From NCBI GenBank assembly GCA_029974015.1, contig JARKUF010000020.1, positions 20,620 to 84,619 on the forward strand: a stretch of DNA of 64,000 nucleotides. The letters run 5' to 3'. Source of the DNA: Spirochaetota bacterium. Lineage in GTDB: Bacteria > Spirochaetota > UBA4802 > JAGODF01. Below, piece by piece: positions 43,937-53,711 of the stretch; position 1 is the first letter of the stretch; each line of letters opens with the position of its first letter. The notes under the pieces were generated by a model. It had not been told where the DNA came from. It made no database searches and saw nothing but the letters and a program-made list of their open reading frames with translations. A program made the position numbers and the translations under genes.

Positions 43937-45250
43937 ATGACATATTCAAGCTATTACATAGAAACCTTCGGCTGTCAGATGAACAAAAGCGACTCGGAGC
44001 TCATGGAGTTGAGCCTCCGGGAGCACGGCTTTGTCCCGGCCCCGGGACCCGGTTCCGCGGAGATTGTCGTGTTCAACACCTGCTCGGTGAGGGAGCACGC
44101 CGAAAACAGGGCCCTTTCCCGCATGCGCTCCGTGAGAAATCGCCGCAGCAAACTGCTCGTCCTTGCCGGGTGCATGGCCCAGCGCATAGGAAAAGACCTC
44201 ATGGCGGAAGGGTATGCCGACCTCGTGGCAGGCCCCTACGAGTCCCCGCGCCTTGGAGAGCTGGTAAAGCTCTATCTTGAAACACGGAAAAACCTCTTCA
44301 TCTCCCAGGACCCCGGGGACTTTCAAGAGAGGATAAACCCCGCCCTGGCCAGGCGCCGCCTTGGCCAGGGATGGCATGAATGGGTCACCATCACCCACGG
44401 CTGTGATAACTACTGCTCCTACTGCATAGTCCCCCATGTGCGGGGTAAGCTCATATCGTTCTCCTCAAACTCCATCATCGCCTTCATTCGCCAGCTCGCC
44501 CTCGGCGGGGTCTCCGAAATCACCCTCCTGGGACAGAATGTGAACCAGTACGGAAGCGACAATGGTGATGTCCCTTTCCATTCACTTCTAGCGCAAGCCG
44601 CGGAGGTGCCGGGCATTGAGAGAGTGAACTTCCTCACCTCGCATCCGAAAGATTTTTCGCAGGACATCCTCGAAGTTATGCGGGACCACGCCGCCGTTTC
44701 CCGGGCGATACATCTCCCCCTGCAGAGCGGATCGGACCGCATATTGAAAGAAATGAACCGTAAATACTCCCTTGGCCAATACATGAAGATTATTGAAGAC
44801 ATGGAACGGCTCCTCGGCGAGTACGCCATTTCGACGGACCTCATAGTGGGATTTCCGGGAGAGACCCGCGACGAGTTCCGCCAAACCCTCGAAGCGGTGC
44901 GCGCGGCCCGCTTCGACGAGGCCTTCACCTATGCCTACTCCCCCCGAAGCGGCACACGGGCGGCGAAGCTTATGGAGACAATGTCCAGGGAGGAGAAGCT
45001 TTCCCGCCTTGAGGAGCTCATCGCCCTCCAGAGAGGGATATCCCGGGAAAAGCTCAGGGCGCGGATTGACCGCACCGAGGACACCATCGTGGAATCAATC
45101 AGCAAGAAATCGCCGGATGAGGTAATGGGGAGGTCCCATCTCAACCATACGGTGGTGCTCCCCGGAGGAGAGGACGATATTGGCCGCATGATGAAGGTGA
45201 AGATAACACAGCTTAAGGGGGCCACGCTCTATGGCGAGAGGATTGACTGA
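43937..45250 (+). CDS. miaB: tRNA-2-methylthio-N6-dimethylallyladenosine synthase
   Basis: A 437-residue radical-SAM methylthiotransferase that adds the 2-methylthio group to i6A37 of tRNAs reading UNN codons. The N-terminal cluster Cys residues are in TFGCQMN, FNTCSVREHA and LAGCMAQ. The radical-SAM cluster is in HGCDNYCSYCIVPHVRGK. A TRAM domain is at the end (RTEDTIVESISKKSPDEVMG). I chose the ATG at 43937 because MTYSSYYIETFGCQMN matches family starts; the frame is open 110 codons upstream. Its last 20 bases overlap the next gene. Confidence 0.96.
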   Translation: MTYSSYYIETFGCQMNKSDSELMELSLREHGFVPAPGPGSAEIVVFNTCSVREHAENRALSRMRSVRNRRSKLLVLAGCMAQRIGKDLMAEGYADLVAGPYESPRLGELVKLYLETRKNLFISQDPGDFQERINPALARRRLGQGWHEWVTITHGCDNYCSYCIVPHVRGKLISFSSNSIIAFIRQLALGGVSEITLLGQNVNQYGSDNGDVPFHSLLAQAAEVPGIERVNFLTSHPKDFSQDILEVMRDHAAVSRAIHLPLQSGSDRILKEMNRKYSLGQYMKIIEDMERLLGEYAISTDLIVGFPGETRDEFRQTLEAVRAARFDEAFTYAYSPRSGTRAAKLMETMSREEKLSRLEELIALQRGISREKLRARIDRTEDTIVESISKKSPDEVMGRSHLNHTVVLPGGEDDIGRMMKVKITQLKGATLYGERID

Positions 45251-46379
45251 GGCCCTCCTCATTGCCTCACTCGCCGCCTTTCTCCATCTCGGCGGGGAGC
45301 TCCACAGCGCTTCCGGCGAGAGGGCGCTCTTCAACCGCATTAAGGAGCTCTCCCGCGGCGGCGCCTCCGCAGACATCAGAAAAACCGGGGAAGATTTTGT
45401 CCGCCGATATCCGTCGAGCCCCCTTCTCGGGGAGGTTTATCTCATCATGGCAGAAAATGAAAGCGACGCCGCCGCCGCCATGAAGGCGTATCGAGGGGCG
45501 ATAGGGCGGCTCCGCGGCGAAAAGGCCCTGGAAGCCCGCGCCGGTCTCTGCCGCATCCTGCATCTCTCGTCGCGCTGGTCCGAGCTCGCCCGGGAGTCCC
45601 GAAGCGCCCTGGAATATCACGGAGCGGACCCCCGTGCCCCGGAGTTCATGCTCCACCTGGCCCGGGCCTCCATTTCCACCGAGGAGTACGAGAAGGCGGC
45701 ACGCCTCTGCGAAGAGGTCCCGAAAAAAAGCCATAAATACGAATATCTATCATCGGCACTCCTTCTACTTTCGTACATCGATCGGAAGACCACGGGATAC
45801 TCCCGTGGATACTTTACCACCCTCAGGGACATAGTCCGGGGTTTTCCTGAAGCCGACATCGCCCCCACCGCCCTTTACCTTCTTGGAAGAAGCTGGCATG
45901 ACCGTGGCGACCGGGGGCGGGCCCTCTCGGCATACAGGAAAGTGGCGTCGCGCTTTCCCCGCTCCCCGGAAGCGGTATTTGCCGCTGAAAAGCTCGCGTC
46001 CCTCGAAAAGCAAGCAATCGCCCCGGCGGACCACATACCCGGCGACGATATCCTGAAAGCGATGGACCCCATCGACCTAGAGGGCTACCGAGAGCTAAGA
46101 GAGCCGCCGGACGAATCGGTCCCCACGGTGTTCTCAGTTTCCCTGGGGCCGGTGGACACCGTCGCGGCGGCCCGGGACGTGGCGAAGCTAATAAAAGACG
46201 AATTCGGCCCCGTGCGCATCGTGCACCAGAGGGGGCGATACGGGATCTACGCGGGACGGCACCGGGACACGAAAAGCGCCATGACCATGAAGATAAGGCT
46301 TGCAGAGGAATTGGGCCTTAACGGCAGGATAGTTAGAATCCGGCGGGACGAGGGCAGGACCTATATCTATGGAGACTGA
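45231..46379 (+). CDS. Exported TPR protein with C-terminal SPOR-like domain
   Basis: A 382-residue protein with an N-terminal signal (LLIASLAAFLHLGG). Residues 40-265 are TPR-type helices (EDFVRRYPSSPLLGEVYLI, RALSAYRKVASRFPRSPEA). The last 75 residues (TVFSVSLGPVDTVAAARDVA to GLNGRIVRIRR) have the strand-helix order of a SPOR domain, which binds denuded peptidoglycan glycans. The start overlaps miaB by 20 bases, and mutS begins eight bases after its stop, so it is in a tight run with both. A periplasmic cell-wall role is likely. Confidence 0.8.
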   Translation: MARGLTEALLIASLAAFLHLGGELHSASGERALFNRIKELSRGGASADIRKTGEDFVRRYPSSPLLGEVYLIMAENESDAAAAMKAYRGAIGRLRGEKALEARAGLCRILHLSSRWSELARESRSALEYHGADPRAPEFMLHLARASISTEEYEKAARLCEEVPKKSHKYEYLSSALLLLSYIDRKTTGYSRGYFTTLRDIVRGFPEADIAPTALYLLGRSWHDRGDRGRALSAYRKVASRFPRSPEAVFAAEKLASLEKQAIAPADHIPGDDILKAMDPIDLEGYRELREPPDESVPTVFSVSLGPVDTVAAARDVAKLIKDEFGPVRIVHQRGRYGIYAGRHRDTKSAMTMKIRLAEELGLNGRIVRIRRDEGRTYIYGD

Positions 46380-46387
46380 CTGAGGCC

Positions 46388-48964
46388 ATGGAACCGAAAC
46401 TCACGCCCATGATGCGGCAGTATCTTGAAATCAAGAAAAGCCATCCCGGTGAAATCCTCTTTTTCCGCCTGGGGGACTTTTACGAGATGTTCTTCGACGA
46501 CGCCCGGACGGCGTCGAAGGTCCTCGACATCGCCCTCACGTCGCGGCAGAACGACGTGCCGATGTGCGGCGTCCCCTACCACGCCGCGGACAGCTACATT
46601 GCCCGGCTCATCAAGTCCGGGCATCGGGTGGCTATCTGCGAGCAGATGGAGGCCGTACACTCCGGCGGCGCCATTGTACGGCGGGAGGTGGTGCGCATCA
46701 TCACCCCCGGCACCGTGGTGGAGCAAAACCTGCTCGCCGGGGACGAAAACAACTATCTCTCCTCAGTTGTCCTCGGCCCCGGCTCCATCGGCCTGGCCTT
46801 CGTAGACGTCTCCACGGGGGACTTTTTTCTGTCTTCCATTCCCAAATCCTTCGACCTCTTCCGGGGCGAGATGACGCGCTTTTCCCCGGGGGAGGTCGTC
46901 TACCGCGAGGGCGCCGACCCGGGCGATGAACGTTATACGGAATATCTTGTGAACTCGGGGGCGCCCCTGTGGGCCCTGAACGACTGGCATTACGATATCG
47001 ACTACCTCCGGGGCGTCATTGCGGAGGCCTACGGCCTCAAAGGAATAAAGGGCCTGGGCATCGAGGAGGAAATGGAAATCATCGCCGCCGGGTCGATTCT
47101 CCAGTACCTGAAAGACACCCAGCGCCGCTCCCTGGGGCACCTGAAGCGCCCCAGGCGGTCCATATCGTCCAACTATATGCTCCTGGACGACGCGACGATA
47201 CGGAACCTGGAGCTCGTACGCAACCAGCAGGACGGAGGAAAACAGCGCACCCTGTTTTCGGTCCTGAACCGCACGCGCACCGCCATGGGGCGCCGCGCCC
47301 TGGAGCGCGCTGTCCTCCAGCCCCTGATTGAGCGGGAAGCGATAGAGCGCCGCCTAGACGTCGTGCAGTACTTTTTCGAACGCCATGACCTCGCCGCCCG
47401 GATACAGGACGCTCTGGAAGAGGTCTTCGACATGGAGCGCCTCCTCTCACGCCTCAGCATGGGAAAGGCGTTTCCCCGGGACTTCACCGCCCTGGCCAGG
47501 TCCCTCAGGGCGGCGGCAAAGGCGCGTGACCTCCTGAAGGAGCAGCCCCCGGAAGAGGTGCGCGCCCTCGGGCGCGGCATTCCCCGCCTGGAAGAACTCG
47601 GGGAACGCATAAACTCCACCATCCTCGACGAACCGGCGCTCTCGCCGGAACAGGGACGCGTGGTCCGCCCGGGGCGCAATGCCGAGCTTGACCGGCTTTA
47701 CGGACTTAAGAACGACGCGAAAACCTGGGTCCTCAAATTCGAGGAGCGGGAGAGGAAGGCCCTCGGCATTCCCACCCTGAAGGTGAAGTACAACCGCGTC
47801 TTCGGCTACTACATCGAGGTTAGCCGCCTTCAGGCAGGGAAAGTCCCGGAAGAGTACCGCCGAAAGCAGACCCTGAAGGGCGCCGAACGCTTCACCACCG
47901 ATGAGCTCCAGAAATTTGAGGAAGATGTCCTCACCGCCTCGGAAAGCATCATTGCCCTGGAAAAGAAGGAGCTGGAATCGCTCCTGGCTGATGTCCTGGC
48001 ATCGGGAAGCGATATTCAGCAATGCTCCTCGGCCCTGGGCGACGCGGACCTCCACCTCTCCCTCGCCTCGGCGGCGGTGGAAAACCGCTTCACGCGCCCC
48101 CGGTTCAACGACGAGGGGACCACCTCCGTGAAAGAAGCGCGCCACCCCGTCGTGGAGCGTTACTACACCAGGGAAGTCTTCGTCCCCAACGACATCCTCC
48201 TGGACGGGAAGGACAACATAATAAAAATAATAACCGGCCCCAACATGTCGGGGAAATCCACTTACATCCGCACCGCCGCCATCCTCCAGCTCATGGCCCA
48301 GAGCGGCTCCTTTGTCCCCGCACGGGAGGCCGACCTTTCCATCGTGGACCGGATATTCACGCGCATCGGCGCCTCGGACAATATCTCGCGGGGGGAATCG
48401 ACTTTCCTGGTTGAGATGACCGAAGCGGCGGTGATACTGAACAACGCGACGGACAGAAGCCTCATCATCATGGACGAGGTGGGGCGCGGCACCAGCACCT
48501 ACGACGGCGTGGCCATCGCCTGGGCCGTCGTGGAGTACATCTCGCGCTACATCCGGGCCCGGACCCTTTTCGCCACGCACTATCACGAGCTCACCCGGCT
48601 CGGGGGGAAAGGCGGGGTGGTGAACTTCACCGTCATGGTGAAGGAGAATTTAGACGGGGTGGAATTCCTCCATAAAGTTGTGCCCGGATCGGCTGACCGC
48701 TCCTACGGCATCCATGTGGCGCGCCTGGCCGGGGTTCCCGGCGAGATCACCTCCCGGGCCGAAAAAATCCTGGAGCGCCTGGAAAAAAAATCCCGGGAAA
48801 GGCCGGCAAAGGAAGTTGAGAGCTCCGCCGCCTCGGAACAGCTTGGCATATTCAACGCGGCGAACCACCGGGTGCTCAGGGCCATCAGGGAGATCGACCC
48901 TGACAAGATGACCCCGCTGGATGCGCTGAACGAGCTTTCACGGCTGAAAAAGTTGGCCGATTAA
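46388..48964 (+). CDS. mutS: DNA mismatch repair protein MutS
   Basis: An 858-residue mismatch sensor. The mismatch-binding Phe and Glu are in GDFYEMFFDDA near residues 27-37. The ATPase has Walker A TGPNMSGKSTYIR, Walker B DEVGRGTSTYDG and the ATHYHEL switch. The clamp and core regions fit MutS1, as do the length and the C-terminal DALNELSRLKKL. It acts with MutL, which is not in the window. It is read in one run with miaB and the SPOR protein. Confidence 0.98.
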   Translation: MEPKLTPMMRQYLEIKKSHPGEILFFRLGDFYEMFFDDARTASKVLDIALTSRQNDVPMCGVPYHAADSYIARLIKSGHRVAICEQMEAVHSGGAIVRREVVRIITPGTVVEQNLLAGDENNYLSSVVLGPGSIGLAFVDVSTGDFFLSSIPKSFDLFRGEMTRFSPGEVVYREGADPGDERYTEYLVNSGAPLWALNDWHYDIDYLRGVIAEAYGLKGIKGLGIEEEMEIIAAGSILQYLKDTQRRSLGHLKRPRRSISSNYMLLDDATIRNLELVRNQQDGGKQRTLFSVLNRTRTAMGRRALERAVLQPLIEREAIERRLDVVQYFFERHDLAARIQDALEEVFDMERLLSRLSMGKAFPRDFTALARSLRAAAKARDLLKEQPPEEVRALGRGIPRLEELGERINSTILDEPALSPEQGRVVRPGRNAELDRLYGLKNDAKTWVLKFEERERKALGIPTLKVKYNRVFGYYIEVSRLQAGKVPEEYRRKQTLKGAERFTTDELQKFEEDVLTASESIIALEKKELESLLADVLASGSDIQQCSSALGDADLHLSLASAAVENRFTRPRFNDEGTTSVKEARHPVVERYYTREVFVPNDILLDGKDNIIKIITGPNMSGKSTYIRTAAILQLMAQSGSFVPAREADLSIVDRIFTRIGASDNISRGESTFLVEMTEAAVILNNATDRSLIIMDEVGRGTSTYDGVAIAWAVVEYISRYIRARTLFATHYHELTRLGGKGGVVNFTVMVKENLDGVEFLHKVVPGSADRSYGIHVARLAGVPGEITSRAEKILERLEKKSRERPAKEVESSAASEQLGIFNAANHRVLRAIREIDPDKMTPLDALNELSRLKKLAD

Positions 48965-48991
48965 GCCCGGGGAACACGGAAAACGGGGATT

Positions 48992-50689
48992 ATGAATTTT
49001 TCGAAAAATGAAATTACGGTCCTCCTTCTGGGAATCGCCGCAATGCTCTTCGCGGCGCGGCTTTTCGGTGAGATATTCCGGCGCTTGAGGCTCCCCTCCA
49101 TGACCGGGGAAATAGTAGCCGGAATAATCATCGGCCCCACGCTCCTGGGGAGGGCCGCCCCGGAGTTCTACCGGTGGATTTTCCCGGGCGCCTCCCGGGT
49201 GGGGATAGTCGAAGAGGGGTTGGCGCAGCTTTCGATGATATTCCTCCTTTTCATAGCGGGAATGGAGGTGAACCTCTCCTCGGCGCTTTACCAGGGCCGG
49301 ACGGTCCTCCGGGTTAGCTTTCTTACCATACTTATACCTTTTATATTTGGGGCCGCAACGGCATGGTTCGCCCCTTCCCTCTTCGGCGCACAGCGAAACA
49401 CCATCCTCACCCTCTTTATCGGCATCGCCATGTCGATAACGGCGCTTCCCATCGTCGCGAAAATCCTCATGGAGCAGAAGCTCATCCAGACGGACTTCGG
49501 CATGCTCGTCCTCGCCTCGGCCCTCTTAAACGACCTTGCCGGATGGATACTTTTCTCCATCATCATCCACATGATGAACACCGGAGGCGTCGACGCGGTT
49601 TCGCTCCTCATCACCGCGGTCCTTACGGTGAGCACTTCCGTGGTCATCATCACGGCGGGGCGCTATATTATAAACCGCTCGCTTCCCTGGATCCAGGCGA
49701 AGACCGAGTGGCCCGGGGGCGTCATCAGCATCACCATCATTCTGGGCCTCCTTTTCTCCGCCCTCACCGAGGTTTTAGGGGCCCACGCCATCTTCGGGGC
49801 GTTCCTCGCCGGCATCGCCGTCGGAGATTCGCCCCATTTCACCCGGCACACACGGGACATCATCGCCCAGTTCGTTAACAATTTCTTCACCCCGCTCTTT
49901 TTCGTGTCGATCGGAATGATGACGGACTTCGCCGTGAATATCGACATAGTCCTCGTGCTCGTGCTCCTCGCGCTGACCTACGCCGGGAAAATGTCCGGGG
50001 CCTTCCTGGGCGGGTATTTCTCGGGGATGGAGAGGCGGGAATCCCTCGCCGTGGGGGGGGCCATGAGCGCCACCGGGACCATGCAAATCATCCTGGCCCT
50101 CATCGCGATGAACTACCGGCTCATCGGCAGGGATATTTTCGCCTCCCTGGTTTTTGTCGCCGTATTCACTTCGCTTGTGGGCTCTCCCCTGATGAGGCTT
50201 TTTCTAAAAAGCAAAAAAACCATGAACCTCCTGGACTTTACGGAAAAGCGGCTTTTCATCTCATCCCTCGCCTCCCGAAACAGGGAAGGCGCCATCGCCG
50301 AACTCGTTGCGAAGGCCGCCCTGAAAACGGGCGTCCCCGCGGACTTCATCGCGGAGAAGGTCATTGAGAGGGAAAACCTCATGGGAACCGGCATCGGCTT
50401 CGGCATCGCCGTCCCCCACGCGCGCATGAAGGAAATAACATCGACTGTAATCGTCACGGGGAAATCGGCCGCCGGAATCGACTTCAACGCCCCGGACGGG
50501 AAACCGGCCCACATCATCTTTCTTGTCCTCACCCCCTACGACGATCCGGAGGCCCAGATCAAGGCCCTCTCGGAGATATCCAATATATTTCTTGACGAGT
50601 CTGTCCGTGAACAGTCTATTAGGGCGGCGGGCTTCAATGAGTTTTACACCGTTTTAAAGATGGCATACCACGGCAGGGAACACTCGTAA
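48992..50689 (+). CDS. CPA2 cation/proton antiporter with C-terminal PTS EIIA-like domain
   Basis: A 565-residue protein. Residues 8-400 have about 12 membrane helices of the Kef/NapA type (LPSMTGEIVAGIIIGPTLLG, LNDLAGWILFSIIIHM, and FGAFLAGIAVGDS). The C-terminal 145 residues are a PTS EIIA type 2 domain with the His site in GFGIAVPHARM. In sugar uptake this His receives phosphate from HPr; fused to an antiporter it could let nitrogen/sugar phosphorelay state control ion flux. The TrkA-type nucleotide domain common in Kef is absent. It lies 28 bases after mutS. Confidence 0.92.
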   Translation: MNFSKNEITVLLLGIAAMLFAARLFGEIFRRLRLPSMTGEIVAGIIIGPTLLGRAAPEFYRWIFPGASRVGIVEEGLAQLSMIFLLFIAGMEVNLSSALYQGRTVLRVSFLTILIPFIFGAATAWFAPSLFGAQRNTILTLFIGIAMSITALPIVAKILMEQKLIQTDFGMLVLASALLNDLAGWILFSIIIHMMNTGGVDAVSLLITAVLTVSTSVVIITAGRYIINRSLPWIQAKTEWPGGVISITIILGLLFSALTEVLGAHAIFGAFLAGIAVGDSPHFTRHTRDIIAQFVNNFFTPLFFVSIGMMTDFAVNIDIVLVLVLLALTYAGKMSGAFLGGYFSGMERRESLAVGGAMSATGTMQIILALIAMNYRLIGRDIFASLVFVAVFTSLVGSPLMRLFLKSKKTMNLLDFTEKRLFISSLASRNREGAIAELVAKAALKTGVPADFIAEKVIERENLMGTGIGFGIAVPHARMKEITSTVIVTGKSAAGIDFNAPDGKPAHIIFLVLTPYDDPEAQIKALSEISNIFLDESVREQSIRAAGFNEFYTVLKMAYHGREHS

Positions 50690-50702
50690 CAGGGAGGAGA
50701 AT

Positions 50703-53048
50703 GTGGGCGAAGACGCTATTAACGATATCATCCGCCGGGAAGAGGACCGGCTCTTCATCATAGACCGCGAATGCTGCATTATCTACACCGGGTCCTCCCT
50801 GGAGGACGAGCGCCCCTTCATACGGGTGGGGAACTACATCGACCTCCCGGCCGAGATCATCCCCCTCATCGAAAACATCGTCGTCACGGACCTCCTGGTG
50901 GGCAATCCGGCCTGCGAACAGTTCAACATCGATATCAAAACCCTGCCAGATAACCGCTATATCGGCAGCCGTCATGTGGTGAACAAGTATCTCAACTTCC
51001 AGCGCATCTTCGGCCTGGACCTCCAGAACGCCACCATCGTCGACGTAGAAAAGGACATACCCTTCCTCTCGAAAAAAAAGGACCTTGCGGACCGGGATTC
51101 CTTCATCGGCATTTTCTACACCAACGGCAACTTCCGCATCAAACGGCGGCAGACAGATATCATGGACCTGGAGAGGGAAACCTCCGCATCTTTCAACGAG
51201 GCGAAACTATTAGGGCAGCTCGCCGGGGCGGCCCGGGAATCAAAACGATACGACGGTGACGGCGTCGTCTTCGTGGGGAGCAACCCGCTTTTTTACAAGC
51301 ACAGACAGTTCACAAGTTACCACTTCCCAAAACGTTTCCTTGAGGAATTCGCCGCCCTGTCCATCGACCCGGACCAGATCCGCGAGGCGGTCCACCCTTC
51401 GCCCAATTTCATCCATATTACGCGCCTCATTAAATTAAAACACTCCAGGGGGGGGCGCCTCCGAATCTTCTCGAATTACCACGAACAGTTCGACCACATC
51501 CAGCGGCTGTTCTCCGGGGCCTCCCTGTCGAGAAAAGACTTTGACGGCTTCACCCTTGAAACGGCCAACGGCCTCTCCATTCGCAACTATCCGGGGACCT
51601 ACAACATCCGCTTGAACTGGGGGAGGACAAAACCGGAACGCCTGGACCTGAGTCTGGCCTACATCAAAGGGCCCCGTGGCGTGGAGGATATCGTACGGGA
51701 ACGGCTGGACGGCATCCTGGTCCATTATTCGGTCTATGAAGAGCTTAGCCTACTCATCAAATCTTCGAATATTGCCGTAGCCATCGTGGCCGACCCGGGG
51801 CTTTCCAGGGGGAAGCTCCGGGACCATTCAGTGCCCATACTGCACTCAGGCATACAGTACGAATTCAGGAAATACGCCACGGCCGGGGAAGTCCTTCCCG
51901 ATATGTCACACCTCTTTGGAAGCGCGCCTCCCGGGGCCGATTCCCCGGCACAGGAAATAGAAGATCTGGGACATTCCATCGCATCCGAGGCGAAGGAAAT
52001 GGCGGCGGAAAACATTGGAATCTTCGCCGCCGCCCTGAACCGTCTTTCGTTCTTTCGATGCATGCTCGCCGTAGAAACGGACAGGAAGCGGACTGCTGCG
52101 CTCCGGAAAGCGGTACAGGAGATAAGCCTGGCCCTGGGAAGGGGGGCCCTGGCCCGCTTCGACCCCGCCTCCTTCAGGGTGGTCCTGGCCTTCTGCAGGG
52201 GCTCGGCCTACGAATTCCTGGAAATCTCCATCCCCTCCTCCCGGCCCGGGAGCAGGATAATCGAAGACATTTCTGAGGAGCGATTAGCCACCGGGGCGGA
52301 CTCTCTCGCCGCCGGGGAGGCCGCCTTTTACCGGCGCGTTCTGGACGACCGAAAACGACTGGCCCGCCTTCTGGAGCTCTACCGGCCCCGGAGCGAAGAG
52401 AAGGGCTTTCGCGACATCGAAAAAGCCATCGTCCGAAGAAAGGAGGACTATTACACGGAAGAACCGCGCACCGAGGAGGAGAGCGCCCCGGGGGCGGGAA
52501 AAACGCCCCCTCTCAAGACCGCGGCGGGGTTCCTTGTAGTGTTCCTCGCCATACTCATCACGTTTTTTCTGGTGACGGGCCATATTAGAAAATGGGACGA
52601 GGAACAGGCCCGGCAGGCGGCCCTCCGCGAAGCACGGGAGCGTACTGAACTCATCGACCGATACGGCATCAGCGTGTCCCCCCATGAAATTTATGTTTAC
52701 GCAAACGAAGTGGCGGTCCGCAACGGCTATCGGCAGATCACCTTCAAGGGCCTCAAGGAAAAGAACCCCAACTGGATTTACCCCGGAAACCGCTTCGTCC
52801 TCGATGGTAATGACTCCGTAACTGTAAGGGAAGGCGACACCCTCTGGGACATAGCCCATGGAAGGCTTTTAGACAGGAGCGTCCGCTTCTACCGCCTCTG
52901 CGATGAGATCAAGGCAAAGAAGGAGAGCGGCGCGGATTTCTCCGGCGACCTTACAAAGGCCGAGGGCCTCGCCTTCAATGAATCGCACCGGAAAATCATC
53001 GCGGAGCTCAGGGGGAAAGGGCCCGATGGCTCAAAAGGACAGAAGTAA
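50703..53048 (+). CDS. Large protein: unknown cytoplasmic region, TM, LysM
   Basis: A 781-residue protein starting at GTG 50703 after GGGAGGAGA. The first 600 residues show no family I know; they contain well-ordered alternating strands and helices (VVFVGSNPLFYKHRQFTSYH, RLRIFSNYHEQFDHIQRLFS, LDLSLAYIKGPRGVEDIVRE). A membrane helix lies near 603-622 (FLVVFLAILITFFLVTG). The C-terminal part has a LysM-like domain (VTVREGDTLWDIAHGRLLD). Cytoplasmic head, one membrane span and LysM outside is the same layout as the 21.7 kb protein. It overlaps the next gene by 23 bases, so the two products may work together. Confidence 0.8.
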   Translation: MGEDAINDIIRREEDRLFIIDRECCIIYTGSSLEDERPFIRVGNYIDLPAEIIPLIENIVVTDLLVGNPACEQFNIDIKTLPDNRYIGSRHVVNKYLNFQRIFGLDLQNATIVDVEKDIPFLSKKKDLADRDSFIGIFYTNGNFRIKRRQTDIMDLERETSASFNEAKLLGQLAGAARESKRYDGDGVVFVGSNPLFYKHRQFTSYHFPKRFLEEFAALSIDPDQIREAVHPSPNFIHITRLIKLKHSRGGRLRIFSNYHEQFDHIQRLFSGASLSRKDFDGFTLETANGLSIRNYPGTYNIRLNWGRTKPERLDLSLAYIKGPRGVEDIVRERLDGILVHYSVYEELSLLIKSSNIAVAIVADPGLSRGKLRDHSVPILHSGIQYEFRKYATAGEVLPDMSHLFGSAPPGADSPAQEIEDLGHSIASEAKEMAAENIGIFAAALNRLSFFRCMLAVETDRKRTAALRKAVQEISLALGRGALARFDPASFRVVLAFCRGSAYEFLEISIPSSRPGSRIIEDISEERLATGADSLAAGEAAFYRRVLDDRKRLARLLELYRPRSEEKGFRDIEKAIVRRKEDYYTEEPRTEEESAPGAGKTPPLKTAAGFLVVFLAILITFFLVTGHIRKWDEEQARQAALREARERTELIDRYGISVSPHEIYVYANEVAVRNGYRQITFKGLKEKNPNWIYPGNRFVLDGNDSVTVREGDTLWDIAHGRLLDRSVRFYRLCDEIKAKKESGADFSGDLTKAEGLAFNESHRKIIAELRGKGPDGSKGQK

Positions 53049-53616
53049 TCATTACGTAGAACCCGTTGAGATTGAAATATATCTCAAAAAAGCGGGAAAG
53101 GTCCGGACCATCATAAAGGACCTCTTCATAGAACTTGTGGACGTAATCCCCGGGAACAAACATGCCGAGAAAATATTCGAGTACTTCCGCGGAAAGGAAG
53201 AGCCTATTGACCTCATGGAAGTGATGAATATCTTCCCCGAGTATATGACCATCATCTTCGATTCATACTACCAGCACACGGCGCTCTACGAAAAGCTGTC
53301 AATGCACTTCAAGTCAGCACTGGGAGGCAGCATTGATTCCTGGCGCCAGTCCCTTTACTTCGTGGAACTCTTGATGAAGTACGAACCCACCATAGCCTCT
53401 TCCAACTACCTGGGAGATTTCCAGACCCACAACCTGAATTACCTTATCAGGAAGCTCAATTCGCTTGAGCAGACATTTCTTCTTGAGGATTCAACGGTGA
53501 CCTATCTGATCAAGCGGCATTACCGCGCCCACGAAGGGGAGCCCCGGGACCGGGAATTCGACAAGCTTGTGGAGCTCTGGCAGTACAACATCAAAGAGAA
53601 GGAACTGCGATACTAA
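53026..53616 (+). CDS. Conserved-looking hypothetical protein, coupled to LysM protein
   Basis: 196 residues from the ATG at 53026, which overlaps the end of the LysM gene by 23 bases; a longer frame upstream is only the shadow of that gene. The protein is acidic and helical (IYLKKAGKVRTIIKDLFIEL, YQHTALYEKLSMHFKSAL), with no membrane segment and no known motif. The overlap suggests a stoichiometric partner of the LysM membrane protein. Function unknown. Confidence 0.75.
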   Translation: MAQKDRSNHYVEPVEIEIYLKKAGKVRTIIKDLFIELVDVIPGNKHAEKIFEYFRGKEEPIDLMEVMNIFPEYMTIIFDSYYQHTALYEKLSMHFKSALGGSIDSWRQSLYFVELLMKYEPTIASSNYLGDFQTHNLNYLIRKLNSLEQTFLLEDSTVTYLIKRHYRAHEGEPRDREFDKLVELWQYNIKEKELRY

Positions 53617-53625
53617 AATTTTTAT

Positions 53626-53711
53626 GGGAACCTCAAAAAATTAAATTTTTGAGGTTCCCATGATTTGTAAATACTGGCATACTCGGGAAAACCTAATTAT
53701 TAGAGGTTGCC
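53626..53711 (+). mobile_element. Palindromic element lacking its stem, with TTAT target duplication
   Basis: Left palindrome GGGAACCTCAAAAAATT with its complement, linker AATACTGGCATACTCGGG, then directly AAAACCTAATTATTAGAGG and TTGCC; the GC stem is deleted, leaving 86 bases. TTAT occurs immediately before (53622-53625) and after (53712-53715). It sits ten bases after the stop of the preceding gene. Confidence 0.82.

Noticed and set aside
47447..48586. Minus-strand frame of 379 codons
   Set aside because: Shadow of mutS; no family motif.
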